A DNA stretch of 64,000 bases, from positions 62,001-126,000 of the forward strand of contig NW_006921554.1 in NCBI RefSeq assembly GCF_000340215.1. Reading direction: 5' to 3'. The translations under genes and the position numbers were made by a program. Positions 12,869 through 24,939 of the stretch are shown piece by piece. Source of the DNA: Pseudocercospora fijiensis CIRAD86 (taxonomy: Eukaryota; Ascomycota; Dothideomycetes; Mycosphaerellales; Mycosphaerellaceae). Positions within the stretch are counted from its first letter, which is position 1, and every line of letters starts with the position of its first letter. The notes beneath the pieces were generated by a model. That model ran no database searches and was not told the origin of the DNA. It saw nothing but the letters and a program-made list of their open reading frames with translations.

Positions 12869-14190
12869 AGTATAGAGAGGTCGTACGAGCTGCTATCGCG
12901 TATATACTACTAGCTAAATAGTAAGCGGTATATAAAGGAATATATATAGACCTGTATAGTATACTAGCGAGTTAAAGCACTAAAGCACTTACTATTCGGC
13001 GAGTTGTCCTTACTACTAATCCCTAACAAGCTATTTATAGAGCTTGCTATAGATTTTATTATAAGTCTTCCCCCTACTAAGCTAAGAGGAAGTAGAGACG
13101 TCTTTAACGCTATACTAGTCGTTATAGACCGGTTTACTAAGGGTGCTCGCTATATCCCTACTCGGAAGGACTAGACTACTATTAATATAGTAGAGGCGCT
13201 ATAGAATAGTATCTCCTATACCTATTAGGGGACCCCTAAGAGGATAGTCTCCGACCGGGGCACGACGTTTATATCTTATTATTAGAGTAAGATATGCCTA
13301 CAACTAAGACTTAAGCATCGCCTATCTATAGCATTCTATCTATAGACAGATAGCTAGACTAAAAGGCAAAATACTACCCTATAGCAATACTTACGAAGCT
13401 ATATTAACGAGGACTCTAACAAATAGGTAGATCTCCTATAACTAGCTAAATTCATATATAACAATAGTGTCTACTTATCTACTAAGGTATTACCTTATTT
13501 CGCTATAATAGGTAGGAGCCCTATACTACTATAAGACCCCCTATCGCTCGAGGCCGAGCGTAAGGAAAGGGAAGCGGGTCGACCTAAGATACTAGCGGCT
13601 ATTAAGAGGGTTTAAAAGATGCGAGAAATTCACGCTAAGATAGCTAACAAACTAGCAAAGGCCTAGGCCTATTAGAAGGCCTACTATAATAAGCACTATA
13701 CGCCGATAACCTTTAAGTAAGGCGATATAGTTATACTAAGTACTAAGAACCTCCGCATCCGTAAACACCTATTACCTAATAGCAAAACAAGGCCTAAGCT
13801 CGCACTAAGATACATTAGCCCGTTCCGTATCCGAGAACCGAAGGGCAATAGCTAGGCCTACTAGTTATAGCTTCTACTATACTATACTATCTATAACACC
13901 TTCTAGGTATCCCTCCTTAAACTATACTATTAACGCGAAGGCGATAAAGTGCCTGCTAAGTTAGAAGAGGTCTTAGCCGATAGTAAAGAGCTATAGTCTA
14001 TAGAGCGTATTCTAAAGTACCGGACTAGGCAAGGCAAGAAGGAATACCTATTAAGATAGCAAGGCTATTTACCTAAATAGGACTCGTAGGAAGCTAAAGG
14101 CTCCTTCGAGGATATAACTAAGTTGTTAGATAAGTATTAGACTAGTGTAAAGAACAAGAAGAAGGCTAAGGGCCTATAATATTACTAGAA
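12869..14190 (+). pseudogene. Element A integrase (remainder) with C-terminal chromodomain
   Basis: The integrase frame of element A resumes here. The second half of the zinc-binding region (TCIVY then RVKALKH) is followed by the catalytic core: first Asp in ELAIDFI, second Asp in VSDRGTTF. The third acidic residue is lost: the codon at 13361-13363 is AAA (Lys) where Glu is expected in the DSxTxRQN motif, and TGAA-to-TAAA is a RIP-type change. A GPY-like segment lies near 13700-13830. A chromodomain occupies about 13993-14140 (SIERILKYR, EYLLR, then QGY), with its conserved aromatic positions now TAG. Chromodomains steer integration to heterochromatin by binding methylated histone H3. Confidence 0.85.
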
Positions 14191-14202
14191 AGAGACCTAG
14201 GA

Positions 14203-14227
14203 TTAATACTATCCCCGGGGTACTATT
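14203..14227. repeat. CCCCGGGG-centred palindrome, copy f
   Basis: TAATACTATCCCC followed by GGGGTACTATTA, a near-palindrome directly after the chromodomain of element A, where its 3' LTR should start. It belongs to a six-copy set in this window. Confidence 0.7.
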
Positions 14228-14229
14228 AA

Positions 14230-15690
14230 GCTAACTAATTAGAGGCCGGCAAACTAGGATAATAAGACCGCACTACTATAGTAAACGCGCACCGGTTATT
14301 AACAAGCGTTACTAATCGCCTACTCTTTTAAGGAATCTACCTCTTTACTAGCGTATCCTATAAGGCCCTTCTTTTAGCGCCCGTCTTGTTCCTTTATTCT
14401 AATAGGGCCTAGGGCCTACGCGGTCGGCGAAGGCGCGCGTATAGCGAATAGCGCTAGCGGTATATTAGGGGAGCGGCGTACAGTCCTATTAGTAACAGTA
14501 TTACGAGGTATATCGCTAGCTAAAGCGTTGCTAGTTAGAAAAGGAAATTAGAAGCAAGGTAAAGTTAGAGCTAAGACGGCTAGCGCCGCTATTGTCGACG
14601 TTACCTACTCGCTACTATTGCTAACCTTACCTGTTGTCGTTACTACGCCTATAGACACAACCTTACCTATAATACGAGCCTAAAGCACTACGCTAACTAA
14701 GTTAAAAGATTAAACCTATTAAAGGTTTAATTAAAACTTTAACTAAGTCTAAAAACTAAGGCTTAAAAGATTAAGCGATTAATAGACTAGCTAAGAGCAA
14801 AAACTATAGAGCTAAGTTAGCCGAGGTCGATCTTGCTAATAATAGGTTACTCCTCGATCTTTCCGACCCTTTAAGCGAAGCGAACCTTAGCTATTATACT
14901 TATAATAGCCTTTACTTATAGAAACCAGACGGACTGCGTTTTTTAAAAAAATAGAATTAGGTAACAATTAAAGGCTGCTAAACCTAACTAATTAGGGCTA
15001 GTAAAACTACGATAGTAAATAATAGTCCTCGTAATAACAAGAACAATAACCCTCGGAAGCGGACAAACCCTCGGAAGCGGACATTACTAGGTCTTTTAAG
15101 AGTAGACGCAAAGAACTCGGTACGATATTACTTAGAACGGAGGTAGTACTATAATACCTCGTACGCCTACCTATTATAGTAGGGAAGACGCGCCTATATT
15201 ATAATTAGTCGATAGTCCTTAATTCTTATAGATATATATTACTTTACGGTCTATTATATATAGGAATAGCGCAGTTAGAGTTAGACATTATGTTATATTA
15301 GAAGTAAGGTTTAGCATAGTTATATAATTAGGGGGTTAAGTGTTTAATTTAGCGCGGGCTAAGTAGCCTTTTAGACTTGCTAAGTTAGTAACGATAGAAG
15401 ACGAGATTAGAATATAGATAGGCTACGAGGGCGCGGCCTTTACAAGGGAAGCGTATATTAGGGCTAAAGAGGCTATACGTAATTAGTATATAACTAGGCC
15501 GAGTAAAGCTAGGGTCTCGGTGCCTTAGGCAGGGCTTGGCGCTTAGCGTTAGGCTAACTTGCCTGCCTTCCTCCTTCTCCTCCTAGATCTCTATCGAATA
15601 CTACCTATACCTACTACTACCCTATCTACCTACTAATATAACCCTCCTTACAATATGCTATTAGGCTTCTAAAGCTTCGATCCTATAGAG
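14230..15690. other. No recognised gene; presumed 3' LTR/UTR of element A and degraded flank
   Basis: RIP-degraded sequence. The first part probably includes the 3' LTR of element A, which cannot be outlined because the 5' LTR is outside the window. A 16-bp unit (CCCTCGGAAGCGGACA) is tandemly duplicated at about 15051-15083. No domain was recognised on either strand. Confidence 0.5.
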
Positions 15691-18300
15691 TAGATAGTAT
15701 ATATACCGAATTTAACGTTACTAAAGTATTTAATACGAGCGTACAACTACTTATCGGCTTCCGGAATAATAATAAAAAGGTACTTAATGCCTATACTCTC
15801 CGCCTTCGCGAAAATGTTACGTAGCTAGCGGTTATTAAAGTCGCGATTCTACGTAATAAGGGTCTTTAGTAGGATTTCCTACGTAGGCTTTATACGTTAG
15901 TATTCTACTTCGTTAATTAACTTTTTAGGAGCAAGTATGTCTCCGGTTACGGTTAGGTTCCTAAATAGCGTATTACTTCGATTGCCCTTACGGTTAATAA
16001 TTAGAACCTACTACTTATTAAATTTCCTAAGTCTAGTAAACTTAACGCTTTATAAGTTCTAGGAGCTCTTCTACGTCGTAATAGGTTTCGAATTCGAACT
16101 ATAGCTTTAAGCACGCGAGGAGTATCTAGGATGCGGCCGGGCACTATAATTATACTAGTACTTACCGAGAAGCTAAAAAGCTTTACAGAAGTTAACTAAG
16201 GATTACCGGTAGGATCGGCAAGACGGGAGAGTCGTAGACTATTCTTAAGTCTAGTACTAGGAGCTCCGGCAATAGATATAGTATTAAGATTTAGAAATCT
16301 AGCTACGAATTTAAGCATCTTAGACGTCTAGTCGCTGCTAAGTAGGCGTCGATAGGGCTAGCTAGGACGGACTATATATAGCTTAGTAGGTAGATACTAA
16401 GGATTAGCGTACGTGCCGACGTTAAGTACCGGACGATTTAGGTACGTAAGGGTAATTCCGTAGTATTAACGAAAGTAATTATTTATAGTAATCTAGCGCG
16501 CTATAGCATTCGGGATACTAGAGTCGATAAAGCGGAATCTAACCTAGTTAGTATTACTAAAACGCTAAACCTAAATCTTATCGGTAGCCTTCGCGAAGCC
16601 GATAATAGTCTTAATCTTAACTCTAAACGGCTCTTACTAGCTATTTTTTTATATCGGCGGTATCGACCTTTAATATACGGAAGAAGGCTTTAAGCTAGTT
16701 AAGATTGTCGATACGCGCGTCGGCCTAAAGCTCGGGTTAGTAGAAGGCACTAGCGGTAATTGCTCTACCGAATAATTATCGACTTAGGGTCGACTCGGAT
16801 ATATAAGTCCGGTTAGGAGTTTAGGTCCGGTTGCTTTGTTTTAGCCTAGTCGGAAGTCCTAAATATTAGTACTTGTACTTCTTATTACTTAACTATATAT
16901 ATAATACGATTAGACTATATTAGGCTTCTTCTTCTACTTAAGGATAGTAGTTACTATTACGTCCTCTTCGCGATACTCCTTACCGCCGGTATAGTCCTTA
17001 TCGAGTTTAACCTTACCTTTACTTTAGCTATAGTCTAGCTCTACGGTATAACGGCGGCGCTACGTAGTAGATAGCCTTCTTGTTCTTCTTCTCTTTCTCC
17101 TTCTTCTTCTTCTCTTTCTTAAGAAAAGCAGTTACTATAGCGTCCTCCTCGCTACACTCCTTACTACCGGCGTAGTCCTTATTTCGAGCTTAACTTTGCC
17201 TACGCCTTATCCTAACTATAGTCTAGCTCCGTAGGCATAATAGCGGCGCTACGTAGTAGATTACGTTTAGCTTCTTATTCTACTAAAGGCTCGTATTAGC
17301 CGTTACTATAGCGACCTCCTCGCGAGGCTCCTTACCGCCGGCGTAGTTCTTATCTTAAGCTTAATTTTGCCTACGCCTTGCCCTTATTATAATCTAGCTC
17401 CGTAGGCATAATAGCGGCGCTACGTAGCTAATAATATCGTAGTGCCGAGTATAGTTCTAGCTAGCGCGCTAATTAGCGATCGCTCTAGCTACGGTTACGT
17501 TAATATCCGATTATATATACTACGTAATACGGTCGACTAGATTCGATTTCCTAGCTTAGAGTCTATACTATATATGTTCTACTTAACGCTAGAATAATAG
17601 GGGATTTCGATAGTATAGATAAGGTAAAAGATAGTTAAGAGTCGTAGTACGCGGTTAAGTCGTTAGTACCTAATCGAGTTAATAAACGTAGTAGCTAGTT
17701 AGCCTTTTCTAATATAAAGGAACCGGATAGACGGATTAAATAAAGCATTCGTATCTCGGGTAAGGTAGCGCTATATATCCGTAAGTATAGACTACCGCTA
17801 TTTATATAATAGAAGACGAACGAAGAATTATAAGACGAGGTAGAGCGGTTAGTACTCGAGTTAAAGCAATTATATAAACAAGTTACGTTTCTATTACGAA
17901 AACAATAAGTATATAATAACCTTATACTCGAAGTATAGAGGAGATAGTAAAACATACTATATAGAGGTATAAAGAGAGGGAAGGGGAAGAGTAGAGTAGT
18001 AATCTAAGTCGCTTCTAAATAAGTAGGCTTAGCCGATTCGCGGACTTAGTCGGTCTTAGTCGGATAGCGAGTCGGTAGTCGAGTCGTATCGCTAATTTAT
18101 ACCTACGGTAGTAGTAGTAAACATTAGGCGCGGATAAATATAATATTAGGGCTTGCTTTACTTATATTTATATTTTATAGCGTATATACTATATCGGCGT
18201 CGACTCTATATACTACCTCCCCTACCTATACTACCTATGCCTACGTACGCTATAGTTATATCCTATTATGCTTTACTCTTTTTCTTTTGTTTTTACTTCT
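15690..18300. other. Unassigned RIP-degraded coding-like sequence
   Basis: Stretches on both strands read through with only TAG/TAA stops, but with TGA nearly impossible in this base composition that is weak evidence of coding. A plus-strand stretch at about 17780-17960 gives an acidic, Leu-rich helical segment that could be part of a gag-like protein. The minus strand of 16950-17430 gives a Lys/Glu-rich repeated peptide. No domain was recognised. Confidence 0.4.
16950..17428 (-). repeat. Three imperfect tandem repeats of about 120-130 bp
   Basis: Units begin at about 16950, 17131 and 17302 with GTTACTAT and end in GCGGCGCTACGTAG at about 17063, 17257 and 17428. Between units 1 and 2 lies a pyrimidine-rich spacer (17080-17125) that is poly-Lys/Glu on the minus strand. 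In the minus strand each unit gives a related peptide (DYAGSKECSEEDAIVTAF in unit 2). It looks like an internally repeated protein-coding region, identity unknown. Confidence 0.7.
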
Positions 18301-18329
18301 CGAATCCGAGCGATTATTATATATCCTAA

Positions 18330-21300
18330 GCTCGTGCCTATCTACTTATTACCTATACTACCTATATAACTAGAACCGATATTATTACAAATCGGTACGA
18401 CTCCGTAAAGTCTACTCGCTAAACGCCGGCCGTACGAGATACTCTTCTATCTATTTAAATTTTAGCCTCCGGGGTCTAGTAATTGTCGATAATAATAATA
18501 GTATCCGTAGGGGGGAGGTTTATACTAGTTGTAATCTAGCTTATATATACTACTATTAGCTTCTTCTCGTCGCTATATCTATCTTTCTTGTTCCTCGTAG
18601 ATACGAACTAGTCGATAAGGTCGGCCCGGGTACTATCGGTCTAGCTACTCTACGTATCGATTAGGACCCTATATGCTATATTGCTAGTACTTAGGATATT
18701 ATCGTAATACTAGGTGCCTTCCTTCTATACGGCTAGCTACTAGAGATACTATATAAATGTTAGTCTTATATGCTAAGTAGGTAGGGGCAGATCGATACTT
18801 ACTATATCTACTAAGAAATTATTCTACGGCTTAAAACTAGCTAGCACAATCTTACTCCTATGCCCGTACTAGCGCTACTTGCTACGCTTAATTCGGATTA
18901 TATGCCGTAGAGACACTATAACCGGCTCGTTATATAGTATTAGTATATGCTTTTAGAGGAAGCAATTCGACAAGCTATACTATTTTATCCTAGGGAGCAT
19001 ATCTTTAATATCCTATATACTAAAGGTACTAAGCTCTTTAATTAACTCCTCCTAGTCCCCCTATAGTACGAGAAGTAGTAACGGAAACACGGTAAAGACC
19101 CGCATTATCTTAGCTACGTATATAAATTTATTATTATCTAATACCTTCTATTTACTAACCTACTTACTTAATGCCTTACCTTCTACGGATTTAAATTGTA
19201 GGCCGATGTTAAAGTGCGAATATAGTAGACAATCGATAGCCGGTACCCGCGGAGTATCGGGTATAGGTTTCTATATTAGCGTCTTCTTTAGGCGAATTAT
19301 TTTCGATAGTAACTAGAGGCGAAATACGGCGAGCGCCGTAGTATCTTCGTAGGAGATACTTAGTTCTATTTAAGCCGCGGCCGAGTCGGAGTATTCGGAT
19401 TGTAAGTACTTAGAAACCTAATTGCTAATATGCTTAGCCGAATTAGAGATAGTACTAGAGTTACTAAACTAGAAGTTAACTTCTATCGTACGTATCTCGT
19501 CGGTAGATAGCGCGGCGTCGACGAAGTTAAATCGTACTATAGACGGCAACTAAACGGGGCAGATACGACCTTTTCGATCGTAGGCCTTAACGTATCTCTA
19601 TACCGCGGCAGTTACGATAACGGCTAACTTAGATAGTTTGCTAAACGGGGTACCGCTAAGGCCGAAAATAAAAGAATAACCTATAAGACTAGCGATAGGA
19701 GTCTACTCTTTAGCGCTAAGGGTCTTAGTAATATAAAACTCGTTAACGATAATAGTCGTAGTAAGTATACGAAGCGGCGGCACTTTCGAACTAGGCTAGA
19801 TAGGATTCTTAACGTACTTCTTTTTTTCGGCCCTATCGTATATCTTAAAATCTAGTATATTAACTATTAGTATCGAGGTAGTAAGGATAATCTACTTATA
19901 GTACTATAGAGAAGGGTCTATATCTATACTATTGTATTAAAGCAACTGCCGTATAGGAACAGTTCGCGTAATATACTACTTATCTACGGTCTCCTTACCG
20001 AAAACGTCTTTAAGTTATAACCGAGGTAGAACCGCTATATAGTCGAATAGAAGAATATTATCGATATATACGACCTAGTCGTATTTCTACGGACTAGATG
20101 TACTACGTCTCTTATCCTTCGTTAGCTTACTAGAATCTTTTATAAGATATACGAATATAGCTCTATATAGTATAAAGTTATCGATCTTATATACCTAGTT
20201 TTCGACTAGCTACTTCGGAATATAGACAATATAGACGCTAGGGCGAATAACCGGCTTTATATTGCTAGCTAATACCTACGGATCGAACGTAAGTCTCTTA
20301 TTTAGCTAAAGTCCCGGGTTTTTAGATAACTTCGATAGCCGAATAGAACGGGCGTTAGTAGTTAGTTGCTTAATATTATCCTATATCTACTACTACGTCG
20401 AGATTATAGCGAGGTACGCTAACGTATATACCGTCTTGCCTATACCTACGTCTATACTACCGATATAGAAGTCTGCGCTAGTAATAGAAGCTATAAGCGT
20501 TTAGACGAGCGTATAGAATTAGTAGGACTTTAATAGACGATTAGATTTCTAGTTAGATAGAATAATACCTACGCGCGGCGAAGTCTAGCTAGGATCGAGT
20601 AGTCTAAAATCGTATATTAACTTAAAGTTCTTAGGGTCGAGATAGGAGTATACGTTACCGGATAACTGCTTTTCTACTTCGTTTTCGATATCTAAGTCCG
20701 TCGACTTAGACTAGCTAGGTATTGCCGACGAGATCTAATCGATAAACGATACTAACGTCTAGATCGGTAGAGCGTCGGTTTCGACTTCTACTTATACGTT
20801 CGGTAGTTATATAGCAAGTTCGGGCTTATTAAGATCTAGTAGCGATACGATCTAACTCGGTAATAACTTAGTCTATTTCTAGCGAATTCGATCTCGCTTT
20901 AAGTCGATTATATTTTCGGCCTCCTTATCCTTAGTACTATCTACTTTACTCGATATCTTTTTTTCTATCGTCCTTAGTATTATTACTAGTATTTGTCGGC
21001 GCGACCCTAGAACGTAGTACGAAAAGAAGTCGAGGACGTAGTAGTATATTTAGAGATTATAATGCTTTAGATATAGTAGAAGTAGTATAGCTATTTACTG
21101 TTTCCTAAGTCGTATTAGGCTATACGGAATAAACGGCCGCTCTAACCGATTTAGTAAGAGAGACTAAAAGTATAGCGGTATTCCTATTAGAGTCGTTATT
21201 ACTAAGCGTCTACTCGACTATATAGTCGATAGCCTACTAAATCGCTATCGTATTCGTAGCGGTATCGGCTATAGCTTTTTACGTAGCCGCCGCCCGGTCT

Positions 21301-22450
21301 ACTATTTATTATTCTATTTTCTTCTAGAGGCTATCTACGATAATCCGCTTACGACGCTCGCGAGCGTCCTACTCCTTATAAGCGATAAGATCCTACTCCG
21401 TCTACTTAGTAGCTAAGTTCGTAGGTAACTACCGATTCTAACTAATATCGGTTTCGGTAGACTCGTCGACTATAGAAGTACTATACTTAGTAAGATCGAT
21501 ACTCCTCGAAGACTTTAATAGGGACGGTCGACGATATATAGAAGGTATCCTAGTATAGTCCTTAATACTTCTACTAATAAGGAAGTCGAGACTAGTAGAA
21601 ACCCGAGTATCTAAGCAGTTATATAGCTCTATAGCTAGGGAGTAGAATATCGGATCGGTTTTATATTTAGAAAGACCTTCGGGACCGCGATTCGAATCGA
21701 TTACTACGAAAAATTCGTACTTCTACTATTCGGGCGACAGTAATAACTCTCGTACAAGCGCGAGCCGTAACAAGTCCTTTAAACTAGTATTATTAGAAGC
21801 CTTCGATTCTAGGATAGACTAATTTAAGCCTAGTACCTCTAGTTCCGCCGTCGAAGGTAAAGGTAACTACTATTCGATAATACTAAACTATAGTATAATC
21901 TTAGACTAGTTAACCTTTAAAGGGCGTAGCGCGTCGAACATTTCTAGTTTATTATCGTCGCTACCTAGCGAATCTCTAAGCGTTATTCTCTTAAAAACCG
22001 GACCGGCTCTACTAGTCTTATTAGCTAACGTAGTACTTACTCTACGCTTCGGTATAGAGGGCATAGTTTGCCGGGATCTAGTAGTCTCGGTCTCGGCTGC
22101 GTCTTTATCTTTAGTATTCGTACCGGTAGATAGGGTATAACTCTCCTTAATCTCCTTCTATACGAGGCGATATACTAAATAGGCTATAGACCTCTAAATT
22201 AGATCGTTCGGACTATTTGTATTGTCCTACGGAAGTATACCTTTAACGTACTACTTCGGAGGATTATTAGGATATTTATAGTACTAGTCGGGCATTAATA
22301 GTAGACGTCTAGCCTTAGTAGAGTGTTAAAGGTTGCTAGTAATAGCGTATACTATTTCCTTCTCCTACTTATACGTTCCTTTAACGGGCTAGCGTTACTA
22401 CTTACCGCTCGACCGATTAAATAAAAAATGTCTCTCGAGATACGGAAGGA
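18330..22450 (-). pseudogene. SNF2-type (superfamily 2) ATPase/helicase-like gene, RIP-degraded, copy 1
   Basis: On the minus strand, helicase motifs occur in order. Walker A is at about 20420 (GSIDVGIGKT then VYTLAYLA). A VNEF motif II position lies near 19750, and LSGTPF (motif III) near 19660. In the C-terminal half, DTIIIIDNY and RVSRTAG (about 18420-18500) match the SNF2 HELICc motif V/VI region. SNF2 ATPases move or remodel DNA-bound protein using ATP. Upstream (about 20950-22450) is a Gln/Asn/Ser/Glu-rich N-terminal part with no recognised domain; the start is uncertain. Stops are TAG/TAA. It has a partial second copy in this window and carries RIP, so it belongs to a repeated family. 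It may be cargo of a larger mobile unit; that is inference. Confidence 0.7.
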
Positions 22451-22675
22451 GCTTCTATACTACTAGCTTAAGGAGCGGCTTATCTATACTATATAGATTT
22501 TATATAATATGTTTAGGAACATCTTTACTATCGTTTAAGGCTTAGATAAGTAGACGGTTGTCCTTATTCTAATCTTAGATCTTCGAGAAGACTACTATCT
22601 TAGCGAAGGTAGTAGGCGATAGGTTTATAACGAAAGTAGTAGAGAAGCTAACGGAAGGTAGCGAAATTAAATATA

Positions 22676-22737
22676 CGTTAGGGTCGGCGGATAGAAGAAT
22701 AGGAGCAAAGAGCTACTTATACCCGCCGACCCTAACG
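22676..22737. repeat. 15-bp perfect inverted repeat (hairpin)
   Basis: CGTTAGGGTCGGCGG at 22676-22690 is the exact reverse complement of 22723-22737, separated by 32 bp. It lies just upstream of the minus-strand SNF2-like relic. GC-rich arms are unusual in this AT-mutated setting. Confidence 0.95.
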
Positions 22738-22739
22738 CG

Positions 22740-23390
22740 AGCCGTTTAAGTTGCGTTACATAACGGGTATCTACGTATATAAGCTTAACTTTAGTCGAGT
22801 ACGACGGCCGAGATATATAGTACGGCCTATATATAAGTTAGAATAGGGCATTAGTAAAGGGAATAATATACTATACGTCGGAGGGGGTATATATATATAG
22901 AATAGATATATTAGTATAAGTCGATAGTTAATATTAAAAGAGGTAGTAGTAAGGAAAGGGTACGACCTTAAGTACCTGCCTTATAACCGGGTCGGTAAGC
23001 GAGTCGGACCTAACTAATTAATAAATAGACGAAGTAAGAGATCTAGCGCTTAAGCGTATAATAGTTCGGTTACGTAACTAGTAGCTAGGGTAATAAGGCT
23101 ATAGATAAGCGTTCTAGTATAAACCCCCCTATACGATAGACGATTCTAGATATAGGGCTAAGAAGTCGCAGTAAATATAGTACTATATAATAGGTAATCG
23201 GAGGGTAGTAATATAGATATAAGCCTACCTATAATAGATATATAACTATAAGATATAAGCCTACCTATAATAGATGTGTAACTATAATCGCCTAAGCGTA
23301 ACGTAGGTACTAATAAGCTACGCAATATAGCTAAACTAACTAGCCTATATCCTAGTAGTAACTAATAAGAATTATACGATAGTCGATATC
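22740..23390. other. Intergenic, no recognised gene
   Basis: RIP-degraded spacer between the two SNF2-like copies. Apart from a 36-bp tandem duplication nothing was recognised. Confidence 0.5.
23215..23286. repeat. 36-bp tandem duplication
   Basis: Unit 23215-23250 (AGATATAAGCCTACC start) is repeated at 23251-23286 with two differences (ATAT against GTGT). Confidence 0.9.
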
Positions 23391-23860
23391 GAGGACGATA
23401 GAAAAAAGATATTAAGTAAAGTAGATAATACTAAGGATAAGGAGGCCGAAAATATAATCGACTTAAAGCGAGATCGAATTCGCTAGAAATAGACTTAGTC
23501 GTTACTAAGTTAGATTATATCGCTACTAGATCTAAATAAGCCCGAAGTTACTATACGACTACCGAACGTATAAGTAGAAGTCGAAACCGACGCTCTACCG
23601 ATCTAGACGCTAGTATCTTTTATCTATAAGATCTCGTTAGTAATATCTAGCTAGTCTAAGTCGACGGACTTAGGTATCGAAAACGAAGTATAAAAGTAGT
23701 TATCTAGTAACGTATACTCCTACCTCGACGCCGAGAACTTTAAGTTAATATACGATTTTAAACTACTCGATTCTAGCTAGACTTCGCCGCGCGTAGGTAT
23801 TATTCTATCTAATTAGAAATTAAATCGTCTATAAAAGTCCTACTAATTCTATCTACTCGT
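23390..23860 (+). pseudogene. SNF2-like ATPase copy 2, first part
   Basis: Reverse-complement match to about 20500-20960 of copy 1, including the segment before Walker A. Similarity starts at AGGACGATAG near 23390, so the 5' part of the gene is missing. It is interrupted at 23860 by element D; the continuation is at 36049. The two copies face each other and make a large imperfect inverted repeat. Confidence 0.8.
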
Positions 23861-24140
23861 TATTAGCTAGTAACCGGCCCTACACACCTAGGCTAAGTTT
23901 TGAGCCTATATAAGAGGCCTCCTTCTATATTGTAGATAGAGCACTAACCTCGTATAGCACATTGTTTACGTTACACTTCTATAATGCCTATATTGCAGGG
24001 CTCTAGTTATCAGCCTAAGTAACCGTCTTGTTATCCTATTATACTAAACATAGCTGCCTATATTGCTATAGGTTATATTACCCTCGGTAGCCTATACTAT
24101 TACTATAGGTAGTAGTAGTAGTGTTAGTTTCCGTCCTTTA
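23861..24140 (+). repeat. Element D 5' LTR
   Basis: Begins TATTAGCTAG (TG to TA) and ends CCTTTA. Contains a TATA-type promoter motif, CCTATATAAGAGG, at about 23911-23923. It matches 35769-36048 with a handful of C/T or G/A differences. After it comes TTAGAGCCGAAGG, a possible tRNA primer site (an older TTGGAGCCGAAGG would contain the TGG complementary to a tRNA CCA end). Confidence 0.9.
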
Positions 24141-24269
24141 TTAGAGCCGAAGGTAGGGCTATCTCTTTATATCTAACAGGTTCGGGTATATTAAAGATAG
24201 TCTCTAGGTACGAATAGCTATAACCGAAGCGAGGGTACGATAAGAGCCTACAATACGGACGATACCGAA

Positions 24270-24784
24270 GTATCTTAAGGGGCTATTACGACAAGCAGAG
24301 AAACCTCTTAACGAGGGCATCGCTTTAACCCCGAAAAGCTACAAACCCTTAGGACTGTTATAGCTTAGGGCCTAGTCTATAGCTATAGCTAGCTTCTAAG
24401 AACTCGGCTCCGGGTCGAAGACCTATTTAGCACCGCTTGCTCGAGATAAGCCCCGCCTAAGGAGGAGATAGACTAATTACCTATCGGCCTTGCTTAGTTT
24501 ACTAAGACTATTAATTAATAGCAAATACGGCTTGTAGGTCGGATAGCCGGGGAGTCCCCTATTAATCGGGTAGGGCGTTCCTAGATTCGCAGCCTCGCTT
24601 AGACAGTGCTTAGCCTTCTACTAGAAAAAGAAGGCTACCGCCCCCCCGCCTAGCTAAAGGAGATACGAGCTAGTTTCTAGGATCTAGGTGTAAATAGAGA
24701 TTGCAGTCTCTCCCTCCGAGCGGCTTTCGTCTAATACTAAACTAAGCTCCTAGAGGTAGTTAGGCGACCCCTAGGAGGCCAAAT
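24270..24784 (+). pseudogene. Unrecognised ORF relic at the 5' end of element D
   Basis: A frame with codons in phase with 24747 gives a coherent protein-like stretch rich in Leu, Arg, Ser and Glu, with only TAG/TAA stops. It includes FNPEKLQTLRTVIA, LLLEKEGYRPPA and TKLLEVVRRPLGG. It ends at the palindrome at 24785. No family was recognised. It may be the front of D's own protein before insertion of C, or a leader ORF. Its frame differs from that of the C gag. Confidence 0.4.
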
Positions 24785-24813
24785 CCTAATACTACCCTAG
24801 GGGTAATACTAGG
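24785..24813. repeat. CCCCGGGG-type palindrome, copy a
   Basis: CCTAATACTACCC, TA, GGGGTAATACTAGG: an imperfect palindrome whose centre now reads CCCTAGGGG. It lies between the 5' ORF relic of D and the C gag, and the bases that follow (AGAAACAGCC) resemble those after copy c at 32070. Confidence 0.7.
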
Positions 24814-24939
24814 AGAAACAGCCTAATACACTATTCTCTCGCGCAGCAATATTATAACAAACTAAACAAACTAAAGACACTAAAAACACGTTTATATAAC
24901 ATTTTATTACGACTTTATATAGCATTTTATTTTAATAAT

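Larger units (their letters stand above)
1..14230 (+). mobile_element. Element A: chromodomain Ty3/gypsy retrotransposon, 5' truncated by window, split by element B
   Basis: Gag, protease, reverse transcriptase, RNase H, integrase and a C-terminal chromodomain occur in that order on the plus strand, the layout of chromoviruses (Ty3/gypsy). The 5' LTR and the start of gag lie outside the window. Element B (3378-12865) interrupts the integrase zinc-binding region, and the reading frame resumes at 12869. Premature stops are TAG or TAA at Gln or Trp positions. The 3' LTR should begin near 14200 but cannot be delimited because no partner LTR is visible. Family assignment is secure from domain order; the right boundary is approximate. 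Confidence 0.85.

Noticed and set aside
17695..17955. Minus-strand 86-codon frame
   Set aside because: Composition (Tyr/Ser/Asn/Leu) looks like the antisense of an acidic plus-strand coding-like stretch; no domain.
23215..23286. Possible CRISPR-like array
   Set aside because: Only two adjacent units without spacers, in a fungal repeat region.
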